From NCBI GenBank assembly GCA_005281725.1, contig SSBO01000001.1:3208399-3272398 (forward strand): a stretch of DNA of 64,000 nt, read 5' to 3'. The notes under the pieces are model-generated. The model saw only the letters and a list, made by a program, of their open reading frames with translations, searched no databases and had not been told where the DNA came from. This document shows positions 46,582-59,453 of this stretch, in pieces; position 1 is the stretch's first letter, and every line of letters starts with the position of its first letter. This DNA is from Wuchereria bancrofti. Taxonomy: Eukaryota; Nematoda; Chromadorea; Rhabditida; Onchocercidae. The translations under genes and the position numbers were made by a program.

Positions 46582-49500
46582 ATGATCAGTGGTGAGGCTG
46601 CTACCGGTGATACTGTACAGTGTGAAGATTTTGACACTTCATCTGGTGAACCACCAAGGATTGACCTTGAAAGACGCGCATTTAATTCTGGTCTGCAGGC
46701 GAACAGGACCTTACCATCAGAGAAGGTATCTTGCTATTTGTTCGTCCAATTTAGATTATGAAAAGGAAGCTAATTTCTGTTACAGAGTACGTCGTGATAT
46801 CCGCAATAAATTATCGATTTATAGCTATACTTTTTAATTAAATCTCTATCGCTCACGATGTTTAAATTTGTTTTGCATTGCGTGATTTAGGTTTTATCGT
46901 CCATCTCTTTTTTGAAAATTTTTTGTGTTATAGCTACTCAAAAAAGGTTCAGCTGAAGCGGTCAAAACATTCGCAACAATCAATAAATCCGATACAGCTT
47001 ATTCCTTACCAGTTGTTTATGAAAAGGAAAGGTTAAACACTAAAATTATAGAAAAGGTTTGTTACGCTTTTTTGTACTGAATTTTCCGGATTCAACTTAG
47101 AAATCATCTGATGTTGATTTTTGCGTAAACTAATTCAGGAAATTTACTTTTCCATTTATATCGAGTCAGTTACGCTATCTTCGATGATAACAGCTAAAAT
47201 ATGTTACAAATGACCTGTTGTTTCTTTCTCACTGTAATTATTTCTCACTTGATACTGTTTACCGCTCCATTAGAACATTTACTTTTCCATTTAATCGGGT
47301 TAGTTTTTTCATCTTTTTTGTCAGTTTACATTGATTTCAGATGGAATTGGGAGAAATTGTTCAAACACAGGTAACGACGCCATTAGTACCTACATCAGTT
47401 GCAATTGCGGGTTCAAATCTTCCAGTACCAGTCGCCAGTGAATTGTCTAATGTAAGCAGCACGGGTTCAGTGTCTGATCGTGAGCCAGAAACCCCCGACA
47501 AGGGTAATTATACTAAAGTTGGGAAATCTTTGGAGCAAAAACCACTACGAAAAAGGCGCAGAAACGATGGCTATCCACCCAAAAATGATCGAAAGATTAC
47601 TGAATGTTTTAAGGTATTTCTTTGTAGCCGTTTACGTTTCCTACGATTGCAGTGGTGACTGACTGCATCTATTTTATGAAGATGTATATTTAATGAGATC
47701 TTTTGTTATTCAGAACTGTCATCCGTATGTTTGTGAGTTATGAGTCATATTGCATACGAAAATACCAATTTGAGAAATACCAGTTTCTTCCAACTTCGTA
47801 AATGTAAGAAATTTCATTCCACTATCTAGTTTTTCAGAACATGGCAGTTGGTTCCAGTCCGAAGCGTCAGGCAAATACTTCTCACGCAAATGGCGATAGT
47901 TCAAGTAGTGACTACGTATGTTCTTTCCACTCTTTCTAAAACATAAACTCGATTTAGAAGTTACCATGACTGTTTTTCATCAAGGTCCTTTCTTTTTTCC
48001 AACACCTTTGTACACTCTTTTTTTTTCTTTTTCTGGAATAGTCGGCTCATGGAGACAGTCAAGTCCCAATAAATAAAGGTAGTTGCAAAACGGTACACAC
48101 TGAATGTCAATTACATTAATAATTGAATAACCATGAACCTGAGCAGCTTTTAAGTTTTTTTTTTCGGTACCTTTTTTACACTATCCCTTTCAAAACCTCA
48201 ATTTCATGGTCTGTAAAAGCATCGTCGGCGTACATGTTACAGTACATATTAGCTCTTAGTGTCTAGCAATATATGTTACAGTAACAGTACATGTTAGCTG
48301 TTAGTGTCCACCAATTTGAGTGTGTGTTAGACCAATTCATATTTTTGAGCTTTTTTGAGTTAGCAGTTTAGTATGTAAGTATCTTTATGTATGTTTTCAT
48401 ATGTAGTATTTGTGCTACAGTCGTATTTTTTCATAACATAACATGAAACATCGGGTCCAAATTCACATCAAAATGTCGCATCCAAATGTACAATCAAAAT
48501 GTCGCATCCAAATGTAACGAAAACTACGAGGCTGATGTTCCGAAAAAGTGTGGTTTTATAATTCCTGATTTTTCATTCATTTTATATGATTATTTTTCAA
48601 GTGTGCAATTATTACATCTGTTTCTCCATCAACTAACACTCGACCGAATATTCATCTGACCATCTTCAATTCGAGTGACTCAAGCCAAAGCCAAAGTCCA
48701 CCGCAAACATTGATGTGCAGACCTAGAATGGATTCTCAGGTGTTTATTTTTTTCCTTTTGGAAAACCTAATTCACATACTAATTCTTCAGCACTTCGTTT
48801 TGTTTTTTTACAAATCGTTTTACATTTATCTACTTTGTTCCCATTAAGAATTTCCTTTCAGGCACAAACTGATGAATTATCCTTAATTGATGCAGCGGAG
48901 ATGCGTTCTGAGCTCTCAAAAAAAGATAGTATAATTGAGGATATGAGAAGGACGATTGAAGAATTGAAACAGCAGATCATCAAAAGAGACCGATCTATGG
49001 ACGCATGCAAAGAGACTATAAGGAAATTATTGATTGATCAAAGTACTATGGAAAGGAAACAAGTACGTCTTTTTTTTTCCCGATGTAACCGGTATATTTT
49101 TCCAATCAAAGAAAAATGTACTATGTATTTTGTGTAAAAAGGCTGCATTTTGATACTGTGTACCGTATTATAATCACTTTTCGATATACACTGCTGTACG
49201 TTTTGACTGTTGGATTTTTTTCTATTTTTCAAATTATCATTAACAGATCAATTCATAGGAAACTTCGTAATCCATAAAATAGAAAATGGCGCGGTTTTCT
49301 ACCTTCTTTACTGGCCGTTAATTTATTGTCGATTTTGATTTATTTCTTCAGAATAGAACTTTTGACGTTTATAGCGTAAGAGCAATTTTCAGGCGAAAGC
49401 AAAATGTATGGAGGATTGTTTACGTATCGGACAGTTCAAGCCAACACGTCACCGCGAAGAGTTTCGAGAAATGTGGGCTGATGGTTGGGCATTCGAAGAA

Positions 49501-52500
49501 ATTAATAAAGCACAGCAGAGGATTGCAAATGAAAGAAATGAGATAATTAATGCTTCGCAGAATCTTCGGAAAAGAAAACCAACGGGAAATGCCCGAGATT
49601 TGAAAAGGTATGAAATAAGGAATCTTCAGTTTATTAGAAATTATTTCGATCACTCCATGGTGTTATATTTGCAGTCATACTTTGAACACATATTTGGAAG
49701 AGTTAAAAGGCCTGCATTTTGTTTCCTTCCCTACTACTTTCTTCATTTTGGAAAAGGAAAAGAAGGCACATTTTCAATTAAAATCTGAGACTCCATTACT
49801 AAGTCGAAATCGAAAATATAGAATTGTAAATAATGAATTACCGGTTAAAATTATGATATTTGGAGCCTAAGACCTTAACAGCAAATAATTTTTGAAAGCT
49901 ATGGGAAAGATCGTACTATGAAGTTTTTCGTTTATGCTTCATGAAATATATCCTTCCTATGAAATATTTAGTTGATCAATTTTTACATATTCAGAGCAAT
50001 GTCGACTGGTTCGGATGGTATGGTCCCATCTACATCAGCAGGGCCAAGTTCTGTTTCACTCACAGATGAACTATTTGCAAAACCCGAATTACCAAAAGAA
50101 TTGACTTTGCAAGAATATTTGGAGCAAGAAGAAATTTATCGTTTACGTAAGGTAACTTGGTTGTTTTTTGGCATCCTGCTTAAGCGCATTTCCGTTCACG
50201 TAAAGCGGAACATTCTACTAAAGGATCTCATCGTCTAAAGTATTTTTGATTACTTTTTTGATATTTTATTTTGGTAAAATTGAAAGTCCGGTGACTAATC
50301 CTCACGAGATTCAACCACTAATTGTTCTCATGATATTCTGGAATTGGTTATGTTACTTGAGTCAATTGTTAATTTTCCAAAAGTTTGTCTCTCACTTCAG
50401 TGTTGTAATTTTGTCCACTTATGTCGTATATTGCGAAGTATTGCTTTTGAAAATTTGTACCCATTTGAGGAGCATCTTAAAAAAGAGGAAGCAGAACTAA
50501 TCGCTGAACGTGATCGCTTAGAGAGAGAGCGTAATCTTCATATTCGAGAATTAAAACGGGTTCAGTATGAAGAATCAAGTCGGTACAAAGACCACGAATT
50601 GCTCAATAGGCGCTATCTTCTACTTTCGCTACTTGGAAAGGGTGGTTTTAGGTCGGCTTGTATTAGTTTTATATTACTTTGATTTTTGTAGGTCCTTTAT
50701 TGTGGCTGCTTTAGGAAGCATCTTGTCTTTATGTTGGGAAACTTTGTAGTAAGTCTTTCATATCATGTATTTAATTGTACAGCAACAGTGCTTGAGACTA
50801 TCATTGTTTCTACTTATTATTATATTAGTATTTCAAATTTAATTGATGTTATAACATATATTGGTTTTTTTTACAGCGAGGTTTGGCGGGCTTTTGATTT
50901 GGATGAGAATAAGTATGTGGCATGCAAGATTCATCATGTAAATAAGGAATGGAAAGAAGATAAAAAGGTTAATTCACAAGTTTTGATGTATTGAATGTGG
51001 AATTTTTGATTTAAAAGAATTTTTTTTAAGTGAATGGAATGAAATTCTATTGTTTGCTTGTATCTTTGAAAACACTTTTTTAATTTCTGCATTCATTATT
51101 ATCGGTGAACGAACCACTTGTAGGCAAATTATGTGAAACATGCTATGCGTGAAAAAGATATTCATAAGACATTAGATCATCCACGTATTGTTCGCTTATT
51201 CGACTTGTTTACAATCGACAATCATTCTTTTTGTACTGTGTTGGAGTACTGTGATGGTAATGATCTCGATTTCTATCTGAAGCAAAATAAGCAAATTCCC
51301 GAAAAGGAAGCACGCTCTATTATTATGCAGGTCGTTATTTTTCTCATATAAAACTCTGGAAAGTGTATAGGCAACAAACACAAATTCCCAAAGCAGTTCT
51401 TTGGAAATTTGATTGGTCCACCCATATAGCCGGTCCTGATCTGTTACGGTGATATGCGATGGAGTACCGCTTTAAATTAACGGATCCAGTTTGAAAAACA
51501 ACGTAAGCTTTGACCCTCTGGATTATTTCAGGTAGTGTCAGCGCTTCGTTATTTATCAGAAAAACGCCCACCAATAATCCATTACGATTTGAAGCCGGCA
51601 AATATTCTGTTGCAATCGGGTACCACGAGCGGTGCAATAAAAATCACTGATTTTGGTTTGAGTAAAATAATGGAGGATGCAGATGACGGTGATTCTATTG
51701 AACTCACATCCCAGGGAGCTGGAACGTACTGGTTAGCGGTTGATTTAATGTAATTTTTGTTTTTGTGAAGGTTTTATCAAAGTTCATATTCTTCTACTTT
51801 TTCGTTGTTTGTGTGAAAGAGTTATAATCTTTTGATAGCAAAACCCTCCATCAACAAATGAGTGGTTATGGAAAAATCTAGCTACTGAGATGCCGGTTTT
51901 CTGCTAGATATATCTTTTAGACATAAATTATTAGAATTTGCCAGTTTATTTGTTTTTAGCATTTCCAATTTTTATGTTTTTAGGTATCTTCCTCCTGAAA
52001 CTTTTGTTGTCGGTCATAATCCTCCAAAAATAAGCTCAAAAGTGGATGTCTGGAGTGTTGGTGTTATATTTTACCAGTGCCTATATGGCAGACGAGTAAG
52101 CTTTTGTTTTTTATAAATCTGTTTGGTATGTTAATAGCTTGTTTGAATTTTGCTAACGAGATGTCCACACATTCATATATATATATATATATATTTTTTA
52201 TAGCCATTTGGACACGAACAAACACAACAAAAAATTCTAGAAGAAAACACTATCCTGAAAGCTACCGAAGTTACTTTTCCTCCCAAACCAGTAGTCAGCT
52301 CGGCAGCGCAGGTAAGCATCTACTATTTTTCAAATATGCTGGAAGTTTTGACATAAGTTTCAATACTTCTCAACAGTGGGGAGTTTTTAGAGATGGAGGT
52401 TTCTCAAAATTCATTTCCCTATTGTGATGCATATTACTAATTTATAATAGTGTTAGTTTTCCTTTGCTGAAAGCTTGTCAATTCAGGTTGTAATTTCAAG

Positions 52501-52938
52501 CAATCTTGAATTTCTTTTTTTTTTCAGGCAAATAGTTCAGTTGAAATTATAACTAAGTTTCGAAGATTTCTCTTCATTATTTTCAGGATTTTATCCGCCG
52601 ATGTCTACAATATCGAAAAGAAGAGCGGGCAGATGTTTTCGAACTTGCGAAACACGAGCTTTTCCGTCCTCGTGGCCAAGTAAAGTTTTTCAATTTTTTT
52701 TTACTTGCAAAAAAATGTTTTCTTTTAGTAAAAAGTCATATTCGATGTTTTAACTTTATGAAAACTACATGGATATGGTGGAATGCCCTAATAATACCCT
52801 GGATCATTTTGAATTGTATTTCTGTGATTATTGATGATTGCCTTTTAAAAATTATTGGAGATTATTCTTTAGAAATCTTCACAACCACCTTCTTCGCCAC
52901 TAGCAAGATGCCTAAGGAGTGATGAGACGGATTACTGA
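46582..52938 (+). CDS. tlk-1: Tousled-like serine/threonine kinase (complete)
   Basis: Seventeen exons join in phase to 812 residues: 46582-46725, 46934-47056, 47341-47613, 47838-47915, 48042-48092, 48602-48739, 48862-49062, 49393-49607, 49995-50151, 50470-50651, 50877-50967, 51124-51330, 51532-51731, 51984-52095, 52204-52311, 52587-52679 and 52873-52938. The N-terminal third is low complexity with basic clusters ([18 protein letters not shown]). Coiled coils follow ([20 protein letters not shown] and [20 protein letters not shown]). The kinase domain has [67 protein letters not shown] and QGAGTYWYLPPE. HYDLKP in place of HRD is normal for this family. TLKs are nuclear kinases acting on the histone chaperone ASF1 in replication and chromatin assembly. 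The C-terminus is short ([12 protein letters not shown]). Exon 48042-48092 must use donor ACG|gtacac; an earlier gtagtt loses the frame. Confidence 0.95.
48236..48312. repeat. Imperfect tandem duplication in a TLK intron
   Basis: Two adjacent copies share gttacagtacat, ttagct, ttagtgtc and caat, with an extra acagta insertion in the second. It lies in the intron between exons 48042-48092 and 48602-48739. Confidence 0.65.
48450..48520. repeat. Tandem repeat around tcaaaatgtcgcatccaaat in a TLK intron
   Basis: The 20-mer tcaaaatgtcgcatccaaat occurs twice with a period of about 25 bp, preceded by a diverged copy (cgggtccaaattcaca). It is just upstream of the acceptor region of exon 48602-48739. 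Confidence 0.8.
52174..52196. repeat. (AT)n microsatellite next to a TLK splice acceptor
   Basis: A run of alternating t and a ends directly before the tttttttatag acceptor of exon 52204-52311, the same arrangement as in a gop-1 intron. Confidence 0.85.
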
Positions 52939-54063
52939 ACAGTACCGGTGAAGTTGTAAAATTTGTTCGCGCTTTTAAAGATGGAGTTTAGCTCGTTCAT
53001 ATTTTTTTGTAATTTTTTAATGCTGGGCGTTAACTGATGTTACATTGGTCACATTGTCTGTCATAGCTGATTGCATCTAATTTAGTCTATCGTAATTATA
53101 CAAATTTTCGATGTGCAACATGCTTTCTGCTCTGTTCTTTCCGACCCTTTTGTATTTCTTGTTGATAGTTTACCATTCCTACATTTTGAAATTATTTGTT
53201 TTGTCTGTATACATGGCCTTAACTCTTCCAACTCCTTTACCGCTTTACTCTTCATTACTATCCCATTCCCGCTAGATGCGTGCATCAGAATGGCAATATC
53301 TTTCCACATTTTTGAGGATGGTGAATAGCGATTTCATGATTTTCCTGCTACTCGTTTAAATTTGTTGTTAATCTAGGATGTCACAAATTCTTTTCGCTTC
53401 TCTATGAAATCTGTAAAAGCTTGAAGGATGATAGTCAGAATTTCATAGAGATAAATGAATGTGTATATATTTGATTTTGGACCCTTAGGAGTTAGAGTCA
53501 TGTATGCAATATAATCTTTCATCTTATCGAGCAACTGATCGATCAGTTGAGGCCGCTGCTTATTTTATCGTTATCCCACATTTTAAGAATATACGTTTTG
53601 TAAACTGATTTTTTGTTAGTGTTTTTCCTTTTAAAATATTGTTGGATTGAAAGGTTAAAGAAGTTGGAATGGAAACATTCTGTTGTCTATTCTACAAATC
53701 CATGGAATCTAACAATGTTGAACGATGTTGAGTTTTTTGCTGAATCTTTTTTCGATCTCTTCATTCTTAAAGTAATAAGCAGTTATCTGCTTTATTTCTT
53801 AGCAATTTTTGATAGTAAACCGGGCGATCATATGGTTATGAAGTTGGGAAACTGTATAAATATTTAATTACGTTTTTCAAATGAATCCATGAAAGATAGG
53901 TAAATTTTAGGATAGCAGTTCCACAATTCTATAATATATAGATATAATCATAATATTCAAAATTAGACTTTTGGAATTTACAACATTGCCAGTGATGGTA
54001 AGGTGTAATGCATATTTTGATTACCTGTGACTTAAAGAAATGAGATTTTTAGTGAGGAACAGT
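52939..54063. other. Convergent interval between TLK and the 93-residue gene
   Basis: Contains the TLK 3' UTR and the 3' UTR of the minus-strand neighbour. The 18-bp palindrome CAACTGATCGATCAGTTG lies at about 53532-53549. No exon is seen; an 84-codon open frame at 53613-53867 has no splice context or recognisable motif. Confidence 0.5.
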
Positions 54064-54976
54064 TTACATCGATGTCTCGTCTTCTTCGGTTGTAATTTGC
54101 TGGACTGGTGATGAATAATGACTGATAATGGTTTCTCCATAGCTTGCTGATGACGCTTCTGGACTGTCTAACTTGCAAAATGCAATGTGAGTTTTACATC
54201 ATGTGGAACTCTTAGTATCGTTTTATAAAATTTTCGAGGTTTTCCATATTGGGAAATTTGTGTAGTTTATTCGATTCATTTGGGAAGAATTCAGTAAAGT
54301 GTTTGGAATAAATGCTGTGTTAAACTTGCCAGTTATAGTAACAGTAGCGTCAAAGGAACCAGGAATTTTTCGTATCGGGCAAAGGTTTTTGCTTATGGGA
54401 CTGAAAAATTATATATAACAGAAAATTTGTATGTCTTGGAAACATTTTAAAATAGATGTCGATCCACTGGTCTTACATTACTGCAGAATTTACGATAATT
54501 AGAAGGTTCTCGGGGATGTACAGGAGTAGTCTGTTTTTGTCAAGACCAATTCACTAACGAACACCTCGGATGATTGTTCTAGATGATGCACGCAAGACTG
54601 TTTATGACAAACGGACACGGCTACCAAGCTGTTTCCTATCCAACTTCCCTAGAAAATGATTCAAAATTCACCGATATTCAAAAAATTAGTATTGAACTAA
54701 CTTCCGACCAGTTGCATTTCTTGGATTGCCGATAACTTTCCCAAACAACATTTTTACCTCTACCTCAACATCTTCGTCATTATTGGCGCCTGCGATAAGT
54801 TGTCGTGTCATATCAGTCACCAGTTGCTCCACTTTTCTTGTTATATTTTCATGCATCTATAAAGATGTAAATTGATCCAAGTCGGTTTCGAATGCCAGCT
54901 TTGCAAAAAGCAAATTCATTTTCATTGAATATCTTTACAAACTTACTTTCTGAATACGACCTGCATACTCAGCCAT
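54064..54976 (-). CDS. Small uncharacterised protein (93 residues)
   Basis: Three minus-strand exons, 54947-54976, 54709-54856 and 54064-54167, join in phase from an ATG at 54974-54976 to a TAA. The product starts MAEYAGRIQKMHENITRKVE, continues QLVTDMTRQLIAG and VEVKMLFGKVIGNP, and ends in an acidic serine-rich tail (TTEEDETSM). The first 35 residues look helical, possibly coiled coil. There is no signal peptide or membrane segment. I do not recognise it. The exon 2 donor ACTG|gtcgga and the acceptor gttag are the only pair that gives the acidic tail frame. The gene begins about 440 bp after the VPS33 stop on the same strand, so they may share a transcript. Confidence 0.55.
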
Positions 54977-55417
54977 CTTTCCGACAAATAAAATTTCTTG
55001 ACAAACGTTAACCGTTTTCATTGTTTTGACAGTAAATATGCAAATTTTTCATCACGCAACACCTTTGAGTGATGCTCATGACAGAGGAAACCTCGACTGC
55101 TATTGCTGCATTATTTGCTAATGAGTTGCAGGTTTCATTTTCAAATTAACTTCTTGCTTTTTGAAAATGGAAAAATCCTTTTTTTTAATCCAGTCTGATC
55201 CTGTCATGAGCTTGCGCTTTTTGCTCAAACTTTCCTCTGTAATCATTTATCAAGTTGCAACAAGTTGGGAAAGTATATCTACGTTGCCTGCAGTGAATGT
55301 TCAGTAATCCAATCAACATTGATAGTCGTGTATTCTGTTCCAAACATTTTCAAATTCATAAAATTTATTTTTCAAAGAAGAATGTACAAAGAGAGTTATA
55401 GCGCAATGAATTGAAAG
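54977..55417 (-). other. Gap between VPS33 and the 93-residue gene
   Basis: The 441 bp hold the VPS33 3' UTR and any promoter or trans-splice site of the next gene. The bases before the next ATG read gtcggaaag, a weak acceptor. No other feature is seen. Confidence 0.4.
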
Positions 55418-58400
55418 TTAACTATTTTGTATCGAGTTAATCAATTTATTGCCCGTTATTATTGCACTTGAAACGACTAACAATTTATTTGAAAAATGTG
55501 TTTTCCTGAGGCATGCCAACTCAGCCTGTGTGACACCACCAATAATGAAAATGACAGAATAAGTGCCGTGACTCATTGTTGAACGATCATCGCTCAGAAT
55601 CGTTGTCCAATCTCGCCAATTGTTTCGTATACCCGTTTCGATATGCCGAACAATTAAAGGTATATAACCATTATACGGATATGCTGTAGTTCCGTATGCC
55701 TTAATCAATATGCAGTGAGAGAACAGAAAGTTAATTTCTTCCTTCGTTCATCAATTTTTTTTTTTTGAAATGTACCCCCCTTGAAACACTGCAGTAGTTT
55801 AAGCCAAACAAGTTTTGATTAGCTCAGCATAGCAGCAACTCACACTTTTGTTCCGAAAGTGTTTTACTCGATTTTTCATTAAGCTTCGCAAAGATTATTT
55901 CCCAAAGAGCCAGAACAAAACATAGTCGGACTGTAGATGGTATGATAACCCGACTATGTTTTTTCTGTTTTTTTCCGAAATTTCCTTTTTATGTATTCAA
56001 GTTCCTGACTTTATGTTGACAAACTTACACTGTGCTCTTCATCGACAAAGCATGACATTCGGTGACATGCCGTTTGGAAATCAAATGGAGCATAATCGCA
56101 CTGAAAATTATCTAGTCTCATCATCAGCGTGTGCAATGTACACAAATTTCACAGCTCTGTTTAACGTGAAGTATTTACTTTTATTTTTCCATTTCTTTCC
56201 CACAAAAGTCCAGTTATTTGCAGTTTTATCCATAGTGACATGTAATATCCACCATAGCTCTAAAACAAACATATTTGATAATTTCGCCATATCAAGATAT
56301 CCCCCTCACTGTCTGGAAGTGTGACATGAGACTTGTTAAACAATAATATGAAGTGCCAGCACAATATAGAGTAACAGTATAAGTACCTGGATGAAAAGTC
56401 TCTCGTAAGCACTAATGGTAGCATTCTTGAAACCGCCAGCAACCATACATTGAAGTGAGATGAAACGCAAAACAATCAAAGGATTGTATGCTTCCAGAAT
56501 AAGATTCTCAATCTGCGGAATGACTCGGTCACCATATTCTCCTTGTACAATATCTAGAATAATTTTTACAATTTCCAAGCCATTAGACACAAAATATGGT
56601 ATAAGCTCCACAAGTATTTTAAACAATATTCGGAATTGTTTTTGAGGTACCCTACTGATGATTGGGAATATCAGTCATTACCAATTGCCAATTTTGGAAA
56701 GGTGGAGTACCGCAAATCATCACGAATAAAGCTCATCAAATGTTCGGCAATCAGTGTATGAGTATCAGCATGTTTTTCGCTTCCTTGCATGTCAAGCAAT
56801 CTGCGAACAAAAACTTTGCTTTCTGCTAACGAATCACTCGGTGGATTTTCTTTTAATCTCTACAAACATCTGTAATAGGAGAGGAACAAAAAAGGATAAG
56901 TGAATAAATGGCTGAACGATATGCAGATAATTGGTGGAATGAGTACTAACAATGCTTTTAATACTAAATAAACATTGCGTAGATTATGTATGCTTATTGC
57001 TAAAATCTTAGGAATTTCAAACATATCACAAACGAACGTTGATTAAAATGTAAAAACAGTATAAATAAATGTCAGGCATTGAACGGTAAATGAAATATAC
57101 CACACGTTCGTCACGAAGCGTTACTAGTGTTTCTCCTATTTGCTTTCCAACATCTTTGATATGAAGATCTCGAATCAGTTTAAAAAGTGGGTCATGCAGG
57201 GGTATTTCACTAGCAGCATCAGCTGAATCACTTGCGTTCTTTATTTTTGATGTCATAATGTTACCTGAATAAAATATATACTTGATCTCATTGTTCCATA
57301 ACCAGAAAACCTGCAATGCGTGCCGCGTGGTCAAAAAAGAGTAGATAAAACAGACCACAAGTGCAAATTTTTTTTTCAAGATTTCTAAGGATTTTTCCTA
57401 CGGTACTCCTAATAGCGGAATATATATTACTATGACCGGTTGAAATTCTCTCAAAAAATATCGTTAGCTATTTTACAACGAAATGAAATTCATAACAATT
57501 AAAGGCGCGTGCATGTTTGGAAACCAGACTATTCGAATCTCGGCCAGAGGAGACTTTTCAATTTTTGCAGGACCTGCTGCGGCCTTTTATAGTCGCTAGA
57601 CAAATGACAAATGTAAGGCCAGATTTAAAATTATTACTACTGGTATTATCTAACAATTGTTAATAAGTTTGTAATAGAGGAGTAATGAATCTCAGTTTGA
57701 GGAATAAGTGCACGAGTGCAATAAATACACACACACATACACATAAAAAAAAGACCTGTGGCACCCATATCAAATATTTCATCAACTAAACCAGCATATG
57801 TTAACTGTATCAACACAGGCGTCAAAGGATCAATCCATCTATCGATTAAGATAATATCCGATATTTGAAAATCATTATGCCCCGTCACAGACTCCACTTC
57901 CTCCTAAAACAGCTCGTTTAGAAGAAATTTTAAAATAAGTTCCCTTCGAAATACAATGACATGTATTAGTGAGTTAGATAAAACAAACTGATTATTCAAA
58001 ACATAAAGCCATCATTATTTTGAACCCGAAAAATATCAGCTAAGGAACAGATTTACCTGAGTCCTCATTTTCTTCACAATTTCAACTACCTGCGCCGCCC
58101 ATTTTCCTTTGCACCTTAAGTTGGGCAAACAGTCCACTAAAAGTTCAAGCTGTCGTACGGCTGAAGCGCACTTCTGCAGTTCTGTCCAATCCTGAAGCTC
58201 ACTGAATCCATATTTCGAACAGATAATAATATTAATATTGAGAAGAAAAAAAAAAGACAAAAACATGAACTTATTTTCAGCCAAATATTTCTTACGTTAT
58301 CTAAAAGAAGTTTTGACGGCAAATTATCCATAAGAAGAGTGAGAAAATCACTGTAGAGTGGAAAAAGTCTCAATGGCAGTGATTCAAGTGTTTTCAAGAC

Positions 58401-59453
58401 TGAGCTTGCTTCTCGGTCCTGTTTTAACGTATCCCGAATCATGAATGAGGCTTCTGGGACTACCAAAGCGTGGTGTTGACGACTATCCTTAAAAAGATAC
58501 ATTTCTTTACTGTGAAAGAAAGATTAGGCTGTTGGTCACAAAAAATTTGAAGGATTATTGTTCGCTCAACATTTAAGTAATTTCAAAGTTCAGTCAAAAA
58601 AGAAAAATGTTGGACTGAATTGTTTCGACCAGAAGTGCAACATGTAATATGCAAAGAGGAAAGGAAAAAAAAGTATGGACCACTTTTTTAGAGCGATGAA
58701 TTGACAACTGATTAGAAACAGATGAATAGGAATTATTAAATAAACTTACAAACTATTAATATAAATTATAAAAAATTACATTAACGGATCTAGCATGTTT
58801 GAGGCATGCAATTAGCTTATTGATTGCTGATGAATTAGATGTCGATAAAATATAAACGATATGGTTATGTTCCACTTGTGGCACTCTTGGCGAAAGATCT
58901 AGCTGGAGCATAGATACAACTTTGTGCTGCTTCAGTTGTTCTGTTGTTGTCACCTACAAGAATTGAAATGCAGTCAAATTCAGAAATATTTGTTTTATTG
59001 ACTACAGTGAGTGAAGAACTTAGTCTGCAACAGAAATGGACTTGATACTATGAGGATGCTTTTTATAACAGCAAACTAAACAGGTAGTCGTCATCCGATA
59101 CTTCGGAGATTGCGTCGTGATAAGTATTTCCGACCTCTAGCAATACGAATGACGCCGGACAAAATACTCTGATACCGACGATGAAAACTAATACGGGAAA
59201 TTTATATCATGATAGAATTATCCTAAATTTTCGTGCAATTTTAGGAAAATGAAATATAGCACAGTAAAAAATATTTTAATTTAATAAATTATTAATGGAT
59301 ATTTCTAACAACACTGACTAAGTTGAATTGTTTGATAAGAGTTGGATCCCACACAATTATTTTCGGACCATCGATCGCATCTAATGCACCGAACAGAATC
59401 CTTACGTTGGCCTTGGATAAAATATCAGTGACGCTTCCGTTCTTGATATCCAT
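55418..59453 (-). CDS. vps-33.1: VPS33 (Sec1/Munc18 family, VPS33A-like), complete
   Basis: Eleven minus-strand exons join in phase to 573 residues (human VPS33A has about 596): 59310-59453, 58780-58953, 58296-58487, 58057-58191, 57756-57903, 57104-57264, 56682-56859, 56387-56553, 56031-56100, 55844-55930 and 55418-55683. Key stretches are LFGALDAIDGPKIIVWDPTL near the N-terminus, ILIDRWIDPLTPVLIQLTYA and GLVDEIF (the most conserved SM signature), LIVLRFISLQCMVAGGFKN, KSYPYNGYIPLIVRHIE and SVIFIIGGVTQAELACLR. VPS33 is the SNARE-binding subunit of HOPS/CORVET tethering complexes on endosomes and lysosomes. VPS33A is favoured over VPS33B by the SYxYxGYxPL and LLDMQ segments; the symbol follows worm usage and is inferred. 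Exons 9 and 10 are less conserved than the rest. A hairpin spans the exon 10 acceptor. Confidence 0.88.
55917..55962 (-). repeat. Inverted repeat spanning the VPS33 exon 10 splice acceptor
   Basis: AAAACATAGTCGG at 55917-55929 is the exact reverse complement of CCGACTATGTTTT at 55950-55962, with a 20-nt spacer. Exon 10 ends on the plus strand at 55930, so one arm is its first bases and the other is intron; the acceptor AG (55931-55932) falls in the loop. Confidence 0.85.
57727..57752. repeat. (CA)n microsatellite in a VPS33 intron
   Basis: cacacacacatacacataaa lies immediately 3' (minus strand) of the donor of exon 57756-57903. Confidence 0.75.

Noticed and set aside
51532..51731. TLK catalytic loop HYDLKP instead of HRDLKP as a sign of a dead kinase
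   Set aside because: HYDLKP is normal for Tousled-like kinases and the catalytic aspartate and DFG are present.
53532..53549. 18-bp palindrome CAACTGATCGATCAGTTG
   Set aside because: A single short palindrome in a 3' flanking region with nothing around it; not treated as a functional site.
57505..57560. attcgaatct resembling a tRNA B box
   Set aside because: No matching A box, anticodon stem or acceptor stem at the right spacing.
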